In this document: piece after piece, positions 43,301-51,550 of the stretch
How positions within the stretch are numbered: position 1 is the stretch's first letter
Layout: the number at the start of each line of letters is the position of its first letter
From: Paracoccus denitrificans
Lineage (GTDB): Bacteria; Pseudomonadota; Alphaproteobacteria; Rhodobacterales; Rhodobacteraceae
Direction: 5' to 3'
NCBI GenBank assembly: GCA_005768755.1
Contig: VAFL01000001.1
Span: 124,001-188,000 of the forward strand
DNA: 64,000 bases
Notes under the pieces: generated by a model
Told to the model about the DNA's origin: nothing
Database searches by the model: none
Seen by the model: only the letters and a program-made list of their open reading frames with translations
Program-made: the position numbers and the translations under genes

Positions 43301-43805
43301 TATCGGCAGCCTGAACCGCGAGGGGCGAGAGCGTCTGCTGGCGGCGTTCGACACCGTGAATGGCAATTTCACCACGTTGTTCACCCATCTTTTCGGCGGT
43401 GGCGAGGCCAGGCTGGTGCTGGTCGAATCCGACGATCCGTTGGAAGCTGGTCTGGAAATCATGTGCCAGCCACCGGGCAAGAAGCTGTCGACGCTCAGCC
43501 TGCTGTCAGGGGGTGAACAGACATTGACTGCGCTCGCGCTGATCTTCGCGGTCTTTCTTGCCAATCCTGCGCCGATCTGTGTACTGGATGAGGTGGACGC
43601 GCCACTGGATGACGCCAATGTCGGCCGCTTCTGCGACCTGCTGGACGAGATGACGCGCCGCACCCAGACCCGCTTTCTGGTCATCACCCACCACGCGGTG
43701 ACGATGGCGCGGATGGACCGGCTTTTCGGCGTGACCATGGTCGAACAGGGCGTCAGCCAACTGGTCAGCGTGGACCTGAAGCGGGCCGAGCAACTGGTGG
43801 CGTAA
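40356..43805 (+). CDS. smc: Chromosome segregation protein SMC
   Basis: The 1149-residue condensin ATPase organises the chromosome with ScpAB. Walker A GPNGCGKSN is at residues 31-39, followed by long Ala/Glu/Arg-rich coiled coils (about 160-500 and 645-960), a hinge (about 500-640, around VDKGYELALGAALGDD), then LLSGGEQTLTAL (about 1048) and Walker B CVLDEVDAPLDDANVG (about 1072). Start is GTG 40356. Compositional bias in the coiled coils produces long antisense frames that are not genes. It is divergent from the ATP-grasp gene; scpA/scpB are not in the window. Confidence 0.96.
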   Translation: MKFDRLRLNGFKSFVDPTDLVIREGLTGVVGPNGCGKSNLLEALRWVMGENRPTAMRGEGMEDVIFAGTSRRSARAHAEVTLTIDNRERLAPAAVNDADGIDIVRRITRDAGSAYKINGKDSRARDVQMLFADASTGAHSPALVRQGQISELINAKPKARRRILEEAAGISGLYARRHEAELKLNAADTNLNRVDDTLDQLAAQAASLARQARAAAKYREIGAALRQAEGVLLYRRWAEAEQAREAAVEALRDAVATASGAERAAKQAVAMREAAETTLPPLREEEQIAAAVLSRAVVDREALDEAQSRAEAAIAALRSRIAQLVRDIDREGQLNRDAGEVVERLAWEKRELEKAGDGHEARQDAAARSAEEASDALREVEAKLAELTDDSARLTAQAHSAGRLVSDLTAMRDRAERAAGESESSAQRADTAGAAAEAALKSANAAQQDAVVRAEAAEQGLSQAETARSDAEAAESAARAVRAEIEGEAGALKAEMTALEKLVAREAGDGTALLDQVRVDKGYELALGAALGDDLSVPVAKGGSGWMSLPGYDAAAPLPDGAEALLGHVSGPDLLSRRLSHIGIAPDAGAAAMMQPALKPGQCVVTRDGGLWRWDGLTSLPGDASSSAARHLEQVNRLAEMRDMTAAAVARAAEAVSVHDGAKASLNACAAAEKNAREARREAERSLSDAAREATRAESDLSMARARSESARGELKRHNEDAADARARLAEAQRQLDALPDRGAAAAAVEAAKTGVEAARIATMTRRGALDELKRELTARTRRLQEIAKEESGWKLRLDQAGTRAAELNDRRRSAESELVEAEAQPEILTERREALQKAEAAGEDRLARARLALATAEETLRAAALAERDTERAASESREIRAAREARAEAARDTEEAARSRIFEEVEATPQALLKALGDVDTDTAAAALEDKIARLRANRDALGPVNLRADEDKRELEDERSKLAGEKNDLEEAIRKLRAGIGSLNREGRERLLAAFDTVNGNFTTLFTHLFGGGEARLVLVESDDPLEAGLEIMCQPPGKKLSTLSLLSGGEQTLTALALIFAVFLANPAPICVLDEVDAPLDDANVGRFCDLLDEMTRRTQTRFLVITHHAVTMARMDRLFGVTMVEQGVSQLVSVDLKRAEQLVA

Positions 43806-43808
43806 GGT

Positions 43809-44636
43809 TCAACTCAACTCTGCCAGGGCAAGCTCTGCAATCTGAAGGTCGATCCCTGCCTTCGGATCGCCATCCTCCATGAACCAGGCGGCGGAAAGCC
43901 CCGTCCAGGCGAGAATCCAGCGCAGCAGACGGGCGCGATCCAGACCGGCGGCCTTCACCACGCAGTCCAGACGGCGTTGAAACGTGCCCGGCCTGGTTGC
44001 GACGGGTCGCGTCGGATCAGACAGGTCCGGGTTGGTAAAGATATTGGCAAAATCGAACGCACGCTCTCCCCAAAGGCCATGCGGATCGATGGCCAGCCAG
44101 CCGCTATCTGCGAAATCAAGAATGTTGTCGTGATGCAGGTCGCCATGCAGCACGACCTGCTGCTGTGGTTCTGCCAGCAGTGCCTGCGCCGTTGCCCAGG
44201 CTTGCGCCATCACACCGCCCTGCGTCCGCGCCGCCGGTTCCAGCGCGCGGAACCATTCCGGCAGTGGCATCAGGTCAGGCGGGTTGGGTCTGCCAACATG
44301 CAATCTGGCGGCAACGTCGCATATAATCCGGCTGGCGCGATCGTCTTCGCCGTTGCGCGCCATGTCAGCCAGATTGCGCGTGCCACTGGCCCGCGCCAGC
44401 AGTAATGCACCATCTTGGCGCGCCAGCACGGGGGCCGCGCCGTCACCGGCCCACCACGCCATGACGGCGCCGCCGCGGATCTCGTCGGGTTGTCGCGTCA
44501 GCTTCAGCATTGCCGGCTGGCCTGCGCGCGTGACCGGCAGCAGTCTTGCATGATGGGTTGAAAAGGCCGCGCCATCCGGGACCAGGCCCCATAGCGACAG
44601 CCACGGCCCGAATGGAAGTGCCTCAAATGCGGTCAT
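43809..44636 (-). CDS. Aminoglycoside phosphotransferase-like kinase (streptomycin 6-kinase family)
   Basis: The 275-residue kinase-fold protein has VVLHGDLHHDNIL (Brenner motif with catalytic Asp) and WLAIDPHGLWGERAFDFA (metal-binding Asp), as in aminoglycoside/hydroxyurea phosphotransferases of the APH(6) family. The N-terminal lobe contains AMLKLT for the ATP-binding lysine. Chromosomal members are often of unknown substrate, and resistance should not be assumed. It is convergent with smc (3 bp gap) and divergent from the FMN reductase. Confidence 0.85.
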   Translation of the reverse strand: MTAFEALPFGPWLSLWGLVPDGAAFSTHHARLLPVTRAGQPAMLKLTRQPDEIRGGAVMAWWAGDGAAPVLARQDGALLLARASGTRNLADMARNGEDDRASRIICDVAARLHVGRPNPPDLMPLPEWFRALEPAARTQGGVMAQAWATAQALLAEPQQQVVLHGDLHHDNILDFADSGWLAIDPHGLWGERAFDFANIFTNPDLSDPTRPVATRPGTFQRRLDCVVKAAGLDRARLLRWILAWTGLSAAWFMEDGDPKAGIDLQIAELALAELS

Positions 44637-44740
44637 CTGCGAAGAACGCAGAACGACCTGCGGCGTTCCATGCCCGGTTTCGCTTGCGACGGTGCGGCAT
44701 CGCGCATAGGTCCGGGCCGAACAATCGACTGGAGAGCGAA

Positions 44741-45304
44741 ATGAAACTGAACGTTGTCATCACAAGCACACGCCCCGGCCGTAACGGCGAGCCTGTCGGA
44801 CAGTGGTTCTTCGATTATGCAAAGGCAAACCCGGGCGCCTTTGACGAGGTGATCCTGTCCGATCTTCTGGAAATCGATCTGCCGCTTCTGGACGAACCGC
44901 ACCATCCCCGCGCGCAGAAATACACCAAGGAGCATACGAAGCGATGGGCCGAGATCGTCCGCGGCTCTGATGCGTTCGTGTTCGTGCTGCCGGAATATAA
45001 CTACGCGCCACCGCCCGCGTATTTCAACGCCATCGATTACCTGGCGCTGGAATGGAACTACAAGCCGGCAAGCTTCGTCTCTTATGGCGGCGTCTCGGGG
45101 GGGATGCGTTCGTCCCAGGCCGCGAAAGAGATCCTGACCACCGTCAAGATCATGCCTGTTCCTGAACAGGTTGCTGTGCCGATGGTCTTCGATCACCTGA
45201 AGGACGGGCGTTTCGAGGCGCCGAAGATCGTGCAGGACAGCGCCGATGTCATGATTGCGGAACTGGCCAAATGGGCCGGTGCGCTGAAACCCCTGCGCGA
45301 CTGA
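44741..45304 (+). CDS. NADPH-dependent FMN reductase family protein
   Basis: The 187-residue flavodoxin-like protein has the FMN-binding start VVITSTRPGRNGEPVGQWF, the second loop LPEYNYAPPPAYFNAIDYL and the third region VSYGGVSGGMR. It matches NADPH-dependent FMN reductases/chromate-reductase-like proteins. ATG 44741 follows a GGAGAGCG site. It is likely monocistronic, with a strong terminator-like hairpin after it. Confidence 0.9.
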   Translation: MKLNVVITSTRPGRNGEPVGQWFFDYAKANPGAFDEVILSDLLEIDLPLLDEPHHPRAQKYTKEHTKRWAEIVRGSDAFVFVLPEYNYAPPPAYFNAIDYLALEWNYKPASFVSYGGVSGGMRSSQAAKEILTTVKIMPVPEQVAVPMVFDHLKDGRFEAPKIVQDSADVMIAELAKWAGALKPLRD

Positions 45305-45343
45305 TTGGCTGGGCGGGATCGTCCAGATTGGGCTTCCACTTCC

Positions 45344-45374
45344 GGGCCGATCCGTCCTAGGATCGGCCCGATTT
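45344..45374. terminator. Terminator-like hairpin between the FMN reductase gene and ridA
   Basis: A perfect 10 bp stem (GGGCCGATCC / GGATCGGCCC) with loop GTCCTA is followed by GATTTATG on the plus strand. It lies 40 bp after the reductase stop and just before the ridA ribosome site (GAGGGAG). Confidence 0.7.
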
Positions 45375-45390
45375 ATGAGGGAGCTGCCAA

Positions 45391-45846
45391 ATGTCCCATG
45401 ATGCCAGGCTGGCTGAGCTGAAGATCAATCTGCCCGAGGCGCTCGCCCCGGTTGCAAATTATGTGCCCTATCAGATCTCGGGCAATCATCTTTTCATCTC
45501 GGGCCAGATATCCAACGGGCCGGACGGTCTGATCCGGGGCAAACTGGGTGCAGATATGGATGTGGCGGCTGGTGCTGCCGCGGCGCGGAGCTGTGGGCTG
45601 GCGTTGCTGGCGCAGGCGCGGGCGGCCCTTGGTTCGTTGGACAAGGTGGCGCGGGTTGTGAAGCTGACGGCCTTTGTCAATTCGACCCCTGATTTTGGCG
45701 ACCAGCCCGAAGTCGTGAATGGGTGTTCGGACCTGATGGTCGAGGTCTTCGGCGATGCGGGCCGTCATGCCCGCGCCGCCGTGTCCGCCCCCGCCCTGCC
45801 GCGAGGCGTCGCGGTAGAGATCGAAGCAATTTTCGAGGTGGCATGA
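45391..45846 (+). CDS. RidA family protein
   Basis: The 151-residue protein is of the RidA/YjgF family, with the LFISGQISNGPDGLIRGKLG strand, KVARVVKLTAFVNSTPDFGD and a C-terminal ARAAVSAPALPRGVAVEIEA containing the conserved Arg that positions the imine substrate. Family members hydrolyse reactive enamine/imine intermediates. It is translationally coupled to the glycerophosphodiester phosphodiesterase gene (ATG overlaps its stop), forming a three-gene unit with zapE. Confidence 0.92.
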   Translation: MSHDARLAELKINLPEALAPVANYVPYQISGNHLFISGQISNGPDGLIRGKLGADMDVAAGAAAARSCGLALLAQARAALGSLDKVARVVKLTAFVNSTPDFGDQPEVVNGCSDLMVEVFGDAGRHARAAVSAPALPRGVAVEIEAIFEVA

Positions 45847-46592
45847 TGGCGTTGCATCCCGATTTCACCCGCCTTCCCATCGCCCATCGCGGGTTTCATT
45901 CCGAAGGCGTTCCCGAAAATTCGCTAGCTTCGTTTCGGGCGGCGATCGAAGCAGGTTACGGGATCGAACTGGACATCCAGCCCGCAGCCGATGGCACGCC
46001 GATGGTTTTTCATGATTATGATCTGACCCGGATGTGCGAAGACGAAGGTTACATTTCGGATATGAGCCTGGAGGATCTGGGCAAGGAGCGGCTTGCCGGC
46101 ACTGATGAGCCGATCCCGACGCTTGCTGAAACGCTGCGCGAAGTCGCAGGCCAGGTGCCGCTGCTGATCGAAATCAAGGACCAGGATGGGCGGCTTGGTA
46201 CGTCCATCGGAGAAGTGCATAATCGGGTCGCGGCTCTGCTGGAGGCCTATGACGGCCCTGTCGCGGTGATGTCGTTCAATCCCAATACGGTTGCGGCATT
46301 TGGCGAGGCGGCGCCGACGGTCACACGCGGTCTGACGAGTTGCGCCTTCGACAAGGACGATTGGCCGATGCTGAGCGATGCTGCGCGCGAAAAACTGGCG
46401 ACACTGGCAGATTACGACAAGGTCGGCGCGGAATTCATTTCGCATGACCGGCTCGATCTGGCCAATCCGGCAGTATCACAGCTCAAATCGCGCGGCGTGC
46501 CGGTTCTGAGTTGGACGATCCGCAGCGCGCAGGAGGCCGAGGAGGCGCGGCGCGTGGCCGACGGCATCACCTTCGAGAACTTCAGGCCCTGA
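45843..46592 (+). CDS. Glycerophosphodiester phosphodiesterase
   Basis: The 249-residue cytoplasmic enzyme hydrolyses glycerophosphodiesters to glycerol-3-phosphate and an alcohol. GDPD motifs are IAHRGFHSEGVPENSLASF (His15, Glu25), GIELDIQPAADGTPMVFHD (Glu42, Asp44, His57) and the C-terminal VLSWTIRSAQEAEEA. No signal peptide, so it is intracellular. Start ATG 45843 overlaps the ridA stop by 4 nt, and its own stop overlaps the zapE start (TGATG). Confidence 0.93.
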   Translation: MMALHPDFTRLPIAHRGFHSEGVPENSLASFRAAIEAGYGIELDIQPAADGTPMVFHDYDLTRMCEDEGYISDMSLEDLGKERLAGTDEPIPTLAETLREVAGQVPLLIEIKDQDGRLGTSIGEVHNRVAALLEAYDGPVAVMSFNPNTVAAFGEAAPTVTRGLTSCAFDKDDWPMLSDAAREKLATLADYDKVGAEFISHDRLDLANPAVSQLKSRGVPVLSWTIRSAQEAEEARRVADGITFENFRP

Positions 46593-47698
46593 TGGCTTCG
46601 GTAACCGAACTTTACGATGCCCGCGTGAAAGCCGGGCAGCTGAAAGACGATGCGGCGCAACGTGCGGTCCTGCCCGCGCTTGATCGCATCGCGGCATCGC
46701 TTGGCGAGGCACCTCCGCCTGCGTCGCGGTCGGGGTGGCGCGGTTGGTTCGGTGGTGGTGATGATGCTGCGGCTGAACCTGTACGCGGCCTGTATCTTTG
46801 GGGCGGCGTCGGCCGGGGCAAATCCATGTTGATGGACCTGCTGACCGAGGCCGCGCCGATAAAGGCCAAGCGGCGGGTGCATTTTCACGCTTTCATGCAG
46901 GAAGTGCAGGCCGGGCTGAACGAAGCCAGAAAACGCGGAGAGCGTGACGCAATCCGACCGGTGGCCGAAGCCATCGCGGATGAAACGCGGCTGCTGTGCT
47001 TCGATGAAATGCAGATTACCGATATTGCCGATGCGATGATCGTCGGGCGGCTGTTCGAATCCTTGTTCTCGCGCGGGGTCTGCGTCGTCACGACGTCGAA
47101 CCGCGCGCCCGAGGATCTTTACAAGAATGGCCTGAACCGACAGCGTTTCGTGCCGTTCATCGACCTGCTTCGACAGCATATGGACGTGATGGCACTGGAC
47201 AGCCCGCGCGATCACCGTCAGGGGCGCGCGGGCGGCGAACAGGTCTGGTTCAGCCCGCTGACCCGCGAAACGCGCGCGGCAATGGCGGCCATCTGGGATG
47301 ACCTGACCGATGGCGCGCCTACCGCGCCGCTTGTCCTGGAGGTGCACGGCCGCAAGGTCGAGATTGCGCAGCATCTGGACCGGATCGCCCGCGCCAGCTT
47401 CTGGGATCTGTGTTCGCGCGCACTTGGCGCGGCCGATTACCTTGCTTTGGCGCAGGCGGTGGATGTTTTGTTGATCGAGGATATTCCGCAGCTGTCATCG
47501 TCCAATTTCAACGAAGCGAAGCGCTTCGTGACGCTGATTGACGCGCTGTATGAGGCGAAAATCCGGGTGATCGCCTCTGCTGCGGCACAGCCGGAACGAC
47601 TTTACATCGAAGGTGAGGGCAGTTTCGAATTCGAACGCACTGCCTCGCGCCTGCGCGAAATGCAGGATGCCGGATGGGGCAGGACCGACGCGGGTTAG
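46592..47698 (+). CDS. zapE: Cell division protein ZapE (AFG1-type ATPase)
   Basis: The 368-residue AAA-like ATPase of the AFG1 family has Walker A LWGGVGRGKSMLMD (about residue 69-82), VHFHAFMQEV, the DEMQITDIADAMI Walker B region and the arginine-rich TTSNRAPEDLYKNGLNR. ZapE promotes division in E. coli; in alphaproteobacteria related proteins also act in membrane proteostasis. It starts in the GDPD stop (TGATG), so expression is coupled with ridA and GDPD. It is followed by the convergent folC gene. Confidence 0.94.
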   Translation: MASVTELYDARVKAGQLKDDAAQRAVLPALDRIAASLGEAPPPASRSGWRGWFGGGDDAAAEPVRGLYLWGGVGRGKSMLMDLLTEAAPIKAKRRVHFHAFMQEVQAGLNEARKRGERDAIRPVAEAIADETRLLCFDEMQITDIADAMIVGRLFESLFSRGVCVVTTSNRAPEDLYKNGLNRQRFVPFIDLLRQHMDVMALDSPRDHRQGRAGGEQVWFSPLTRETRAAMAAIWDDLTDGAPTAPLVLEVHGRKVEIAQHLDRIARASFWDLCSRALGAADYLALAQAVDVLLIEDIPQLSSSNFNEAKRFVTLIDALYEAKIRVIASAAAQPERLYIEGEGSFEFERTASRLREMQDAGWGRTDAG

Positions 47699-47723
47699 GG
47701 CGCTCTGCTACGACTGCGCCGGC

Positions 47724-48998
47724 TTAGCCATTGTCGCGCAGCACCTGTCCGGCCAGATAAAGTGATCCGCAGATCAGCAGTCGCGCGCCGGGATGGGCAG
47801 ATGCAAGCCTGGCCACGGCCTCGCTTGTGCTGTTCGCTTCAGTCGCGGGCAGACCCACCGATTCGGCGGCTTGCCGTGTCTCGCTCGCGGGCAGGGTATT
47901 GGTTTCCGATGGAATGGATACTGCTGTCAGGCTGGCGGCGACCTTCGCCAACGGGCGCAGGTATCCGGCGACATCCTTGGTGTTCAGCATGCCGCAAATC
48001 AGGTGTGTGGGATTGCGCGACATCCCCGCCAGTGTCGCAGCGATGGCCTGACCGCCGGCAGGGTTATGTCCGCCATCCAGCCACAATTCGCAGCCATGAG
48101 CCTGCGCAACCTCGACCAGAGGCCCATGTTTCAGGCGCTGCATCCGGGCAGGCCACTCTGCGAGTGTGACCGCTGCCAACGCCTCGGGCGCGCCGAAGCC
48201 GAGTTCGCGCAGCGCAGCGATGGCCGTGCCGGCATTGTCGATCTGATGAGGACCGGACAGGTTGGGGCGGGGCAGGTCGATCAATCCGTGATCGTCCTGA
48301 AAGACCATGCCATCGGCTTCGGGCGCACAGTGCCATTGCTGGCCGAATGCGATGACAGGGCAGCCCAGTCTTGCAGCCCGCGCCTCGATCACGTCCAGTG
48401 CCTCGTCCTGCTGGCGCGCCACGATCACGGGAACGCGGCGCTTCAGGATGCCGGCCTTTTCGCCCGCGATCGCTGGCAGGGTGTCGCCCAGATACTGGGT
48501 GTGGTCGATACTGACGGGCGTGATAATGGTCAGCGCGGGTTGGTTGACGACATTTGTCGCATCCAGTCGTCCGCCAAGGCCGACTTCAAGCAGCGTGTAA
48601 TCGGCCCGGGTGCGCGCGAAGGCCAGAAAGGCGGCGGCGGTGGTCAGTTCGAAGAATGTGATCGGGCGCCCGGCATTCACATCCTCGATCTCGGTCAGGA
48701 TGGCGGAAAGCTGATCCTCGGGGATCAATTGCCCGGCCAGCCGGATGCGTTCATGGAACCGCGCCAGATGCGGTGAGGTATAGGCATGGACGCGCTTTCC
48801 CGCCGATTCCAGCCCGGCGCGGATCATCGCCTGGGTCGAGCCCTTGCCGTTGGTGCCTGCGATATGGATCACTGGCGCAAGCTGGTCCTGAGGGTTGCCC
48901 AGATCGTCCAGAAGGCGCAGCATCCGGTCAAGCGACAGGTCGATGATCTTCGGATGCAGCCCCATGACCCGTTCAAGGATGGCGTCGGAATGGTCCAT
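47724..48998 (-). CDS. folC: Bifunctional folylpolyglutamate synthase/dihydrofolate synthase
   Basis: The 424-residue Mur-ligase-fold enzyme adds glutamate to dihydropteroate or folates. It contains the P-loop IAGTNGKGSTQAM (about residues 46-58), the YTSPHLARFHERI loop and the LLEVGLGGRLDATNV segment. The C-terminal domain has WLDGGHNPAGGQA. It lies 31 bp downstream of accD on the same strand, a common alphaproteobacterial accD-folC arrangement. Confidence 0.96.
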   Translation of the reverse strand: MDHSDAILERVMGLHPKIIDLSLDRMLRLLDDLGNPQDQLAPVIHIAGTNGKGSTQAMIRAGLESAGKRVHAYTSPHLARFHERIRLAGQLIPEDQLSAILTEIEDVNAGRPITFFELTTAAAFLAFARTRADYTLLEVGLGGRLDATNVVNQPALTIITPVSIDHTQYLGDTLPAIAGEKAGILKRRVPVIVARQQDEALDVIEARAARLGCPVIAFGQQWHCAPEADGMVFQDDHGLIDLPRPNLSGPHQIDNAGTAIAALRELGFGAPEALAAVTLAEWPARMQRLKHGPLVEVAQAHGCELWLDGGHNPAGGQAIAATLAGMSRNPTHLICGMLNTKDVAGYLRPLAKVAASLTAVSIPSETNTLPASETRQAAESVGLPATEANSTSEAVARLASAHPGARLLICGSLYLAGQVLRDNG

Positions 48999-49029
48999 CG
49001 CGGACTCCCCCTGAAATACGGGCGCGCGG

Positions 49030-49980
49030 TCAGCCTTTCTGTGTGGCTGGTGCCGCTTCTTCGGCGGTCTGTGCGACCGGCGTGACAGATGCCGCGGGCG
49101 CAGGCGGAGGCAATTCGCCCATGACGGCAGGGGGCAGGCCCGTCATCATCCGCAGGATCAAGATCAACTCCTCGCGCAGGTCGCCGCGTTTGGTCACGCG
49201 GTCCAGCATGCCGTGTTCCAGCAGGTATTCGGCACGCTGAAATCCTTCGGGCAGCTTTTCGCGAATGGTCTGTTCGATCACGCGCGGCCCGGCAAAGCAG
49301 ATCAGGGCGTTCGGCTCGGCGATCTGGACATCGCCCAGCATGGCATAAGACGCCGTGACACCGCCCGTCGTGGGATGGGTCAGCACGACGATATAGGGCA
49401 GGCCGGCTTCCTTCAGCATTTCGATGGCGACGGTGGTGCGCGGCATCTGCATCAAGGACAGGATGCCTTCCTGCATCCGCGCGCCGCCAGCAGCAGAAAA
49501 CAGCACCAGCGGGCGGCGCAGTTCAACCGCACGTTCGGCGGCTGCGATGATCGCATTGCCGACATACATCCCCATGGACCCCGCCATGAAGTTGAAATCC
49601 TGCGCGGCAGCGACGATGGGGGTGCGCCCTATCTCACCTTCCGCGACAAGCATCGCCTCTTTCTCGCCGGTGGATTTCTGCGCGGCCTTCATCCGGTCGG
49701 GATATTTTTTCTGGTCACGGAACTGAAGCGGATCGGCAATCGGTTCGGGGACAGCCACTTCCTTGAAAATGCCGCCGTCGAACAGCGATGCAAAGCGGTC
49801 GCGCGGCGTGATCGGCAAATGATGACCGCAATTCATGCACACCTGAAGATTGTCAGCCAATTCGCGATGGAACAGCATGGTTCCGCATTCCGGGCACTTC
49901 GTCCAAAGATTTTCGGGCACTTCCCGCCGCGAAAACAACGAGTTGATCCGAGGGCGGACGTAGTTGGTGATCCAGTTCAT
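49030..49980 (-). CDS. accD: Acetyl-CoA carboxylase carboxyltransferase subunit beta
   Basis: The 316-residue AccD subunit carries a four-cysteine zinc finger at the N-terminus (CPEC at 29-32, CMNC at 48-51) and the carboxyltransferase core with GGARMQEGILSLMQM, THPTTGGVTASYAMLGD and PEGFQRAEYLLEHG. It catalyses the last half-reaction of malonyl-CoA formation with AccA. ATG 49980 follows an AGGAGCC site; the extension upstream is not family-like. The last ~20 residues are Pro/Ala-rich, a variable tail. Confidence 0.97.
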   Translation of the reverse strand: MNWITNYVRPRINSLFSRREVPENLWTKCPECGTMLFHRELADNLQVCMNCGHHLPITPRDRFASLFDGGIFKEVAVPEPIADPLQFRDQKKYPDRMKAAQKSTGEKEAMLVAEGEIGRTPIVAAAQDFNFMAGSMGMYVGNAIIAAAERAVELRRPLVLFSAAGGARMQEGILSLMQMPRTTVAIEMLKEAGLPYIVVLTHPTTGGVTASYAMLGDVQIAEPNALICFAGPRVIEQTIREKLPEGFQRAEYLLEHGMLDRVTKRGDLREELILILRMMTGLPPAVMGELPPPAPAASVTPVAQTAEEAAPATQKG

Positions 49981-50077
49981 ATGCGTTGGCTCCTGACCGG
50001 GGGCGGGCCAACAGATAGGCGCTGCAGCGCGGAAATGCAATTGCATGTGCCGGTGTGGCAGGCTTTGATGGCGGATC

Positions 50078-51508
50078 ATGTGGACCACGTTTTTTCTGGC
50101 GCTCAACTATGTCATCGCGTGGGCGGTCGTGCTGCGCGTGCTGACACGCCAGCGGATGGAGCCGTCGGTGCGTATCGCCTGGATCATGGTGGTCGAGGCG
50201 ATACCTTTCGTCGGCGTCCTTGCTTACTTCATGTTTGGCGAAATCCGCATCGCCCATGCCGAACGCCAGCGTGCCCGCGATATTCGCGCACGACTGTCGG
50301 GGATGTGGGTGCCCAGTCCCTGGGCCGTAACCGATCCGCCGGAATGGATTGCGGGCGTAACCGCGACCGTGCAGGCGGTGGGCGGAATGGTGCCGGTTTC
50401 AGGCAATCGTCTGCGCTTGCTTGCTGAAACCGATGACGGGTTTGATGCAATGATCGACGCGATCAATGCGGCGACGGATCATGTCCATGTGTTGTTCTAT
50501 ATCTGGCTGGATGACGACAGCGGGCGCAGGGTCGCCTATGCGCTTTCCGCTGCCGCGCGGCGTGGTCTGGCCTGCCGGATAATCGTCGATGCCATCGGGT
50601 CGCGCCGGTTCGCCCGTTCGGCCGCGTGGCAGCAGATGAAGGCTGATGGGGTCGAATTGGTCATGGCAATGCCCACCGGCTTTTCGCCTGCGCGTGCGCT
50701 CAGCCGGCGGCTGGACCTGCGCAATCACCGAAAAATCGTGCTGATCGACAATAAGATCGGCTTCACAGGCAGTCGCAACGCGGCCGACATGGCATTTTCG
50801 CTGAAGCCGCGCTATGCGCCCTGGGTCGATATCTGGCTTTCGGTCGAAGGTCCGGTCGTGCGCCAGATGCAGGGCGTCTTTCTGGCCGACTGGATGAGCT
50901 ATACCGGACAGGACCTGGGCGACAGCATGCTGGATGCGGTGCCCGCTGTCGACGATCCGGGGCTGGTTGCGCAAGTGCTGGCAACCGGACCTGACCTTCG
51001 TGCGGGCAGCGTCTCGGACTGCATCCACGCCATGCTGGCCGTCGCCCGTCGGAAGGTTGTCATCACGACGCCCTATTATGTCCCGACCGCGTCACTTGAT
51101 GCAGCCATTCAGGCCTGCGCGCGACGCGGGGTCGAGGTCACGCTGATCCTTCCTGCGCGGAATGATTCGCTGCTGGTGCGGGGCGCATCGGAAGGCTTCT
51201 ATTTCGGCCTGCTGCGTGCAGGCGTGCGCATCCTTTTATTTGAGCCGGGTTTGCTGCATTCCAAGCTTGTCACCGTTGATGGCAGGGTGGCGATGCTGGG
51301 CAGCGGCAATCTGGACCGCCGCAGTTTTGAGCTGAACTATGAAATGAACCTTGTGGTCATGGGCACCTCATTTACGGAAGTATTGGACGCGCGCCAGAAG
51401 ACCTATGTCGAGCGCGCACGCGTCCTGGATCTGGCCGAGGTCGAGGCGTGGTCGTTCTGGCGAAGGATCCGCAACAACCTGCTTGCCCTGGCCGCGCCGC
51501 TTTTGTGA
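50078..51508 (+). CDS. cls: Cardiolipin synthase
   Basis: The 476-residue phospholipase D-type enzyme has two N-terminal membrane helices (NYVIAWAVVLRVL and IPFVGVLAYFMFG) and two HKD motifs: NHRKIVLIDNKIGFTGSRN (about residue 217) and LHSKLVTVDGRVAMLGSGN (about 393). It condenses two phosphatidylglycerols into cardiolipin at the inner membrane. Start ATG 50078 is 97 bp from the divergent accD start. A hairpin follows before the convergent CAP gene. Confidence 0.95.
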   Translation: MWTTFFLALNYVIAWAVVLRVLTRQRMEPSVRIAWIMVVEAIPFVGVLAYFMFGEIRIAHAERQRARDIRARLSGMWVPSPWAVTDPPEWIAGVTATVQAVGGMVPVSGNRLRLLAETDDGFDAMIDAINAATDHVHVLFYIWLDDDSGRRVAYALSAAARRGLACRIIVDAIGSRRFARSAAWQQMKADGVELVMAMPTGFSPARALSRRLDLRNHRKIVLIDNKIGFTGSRNAADMAFSLKPRYAPWVDIWLSVEGPVVRQMQGVFLADWMSYTGQDLGDSMLDAVPAVDDPGLVAQVLATGPDLRAGSVSDCIHAMLAVARRKVVITTPYYVPTASLDAAIQACARRGVEVTLILPARNDSLLVRGASEGFYFGLLRAGVRILLFEPGLLHSKLVTVDGRVAMLGSGNLDRRSFELNYEMNLVVMGTSFTEVLDARQKTYVERARVLDLAEVEAWSFWRRIRNNLLALAAPLL

Positions 51509-51514
51509 TTGCGG

Positions 51515-51548
51515 CGCCGATCACCCAAAAACCGGTGTTCGATCGGCG
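51515..51548. terminator. Hairpin between cls and the convergent CAP gene
   Basis: Arms CGCCGATC (51515-51522) and GATCGGCG (51541-51548) pair, with an additional inner CACC/GGTG pairing around an A-rich loop. No T tract follows, so this is a weak terminator candidate in the 42 bp gap. Confidence 0.4.
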
Positions 51549-51550
51549 GT

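Noticed and set aside
42506..43738. 410-residue minus-strand open frame in smc
   Set aside because: It is a Ser/Arg/Ala-rich artefact of the coiled-coil codon pattern on the opposite strand.
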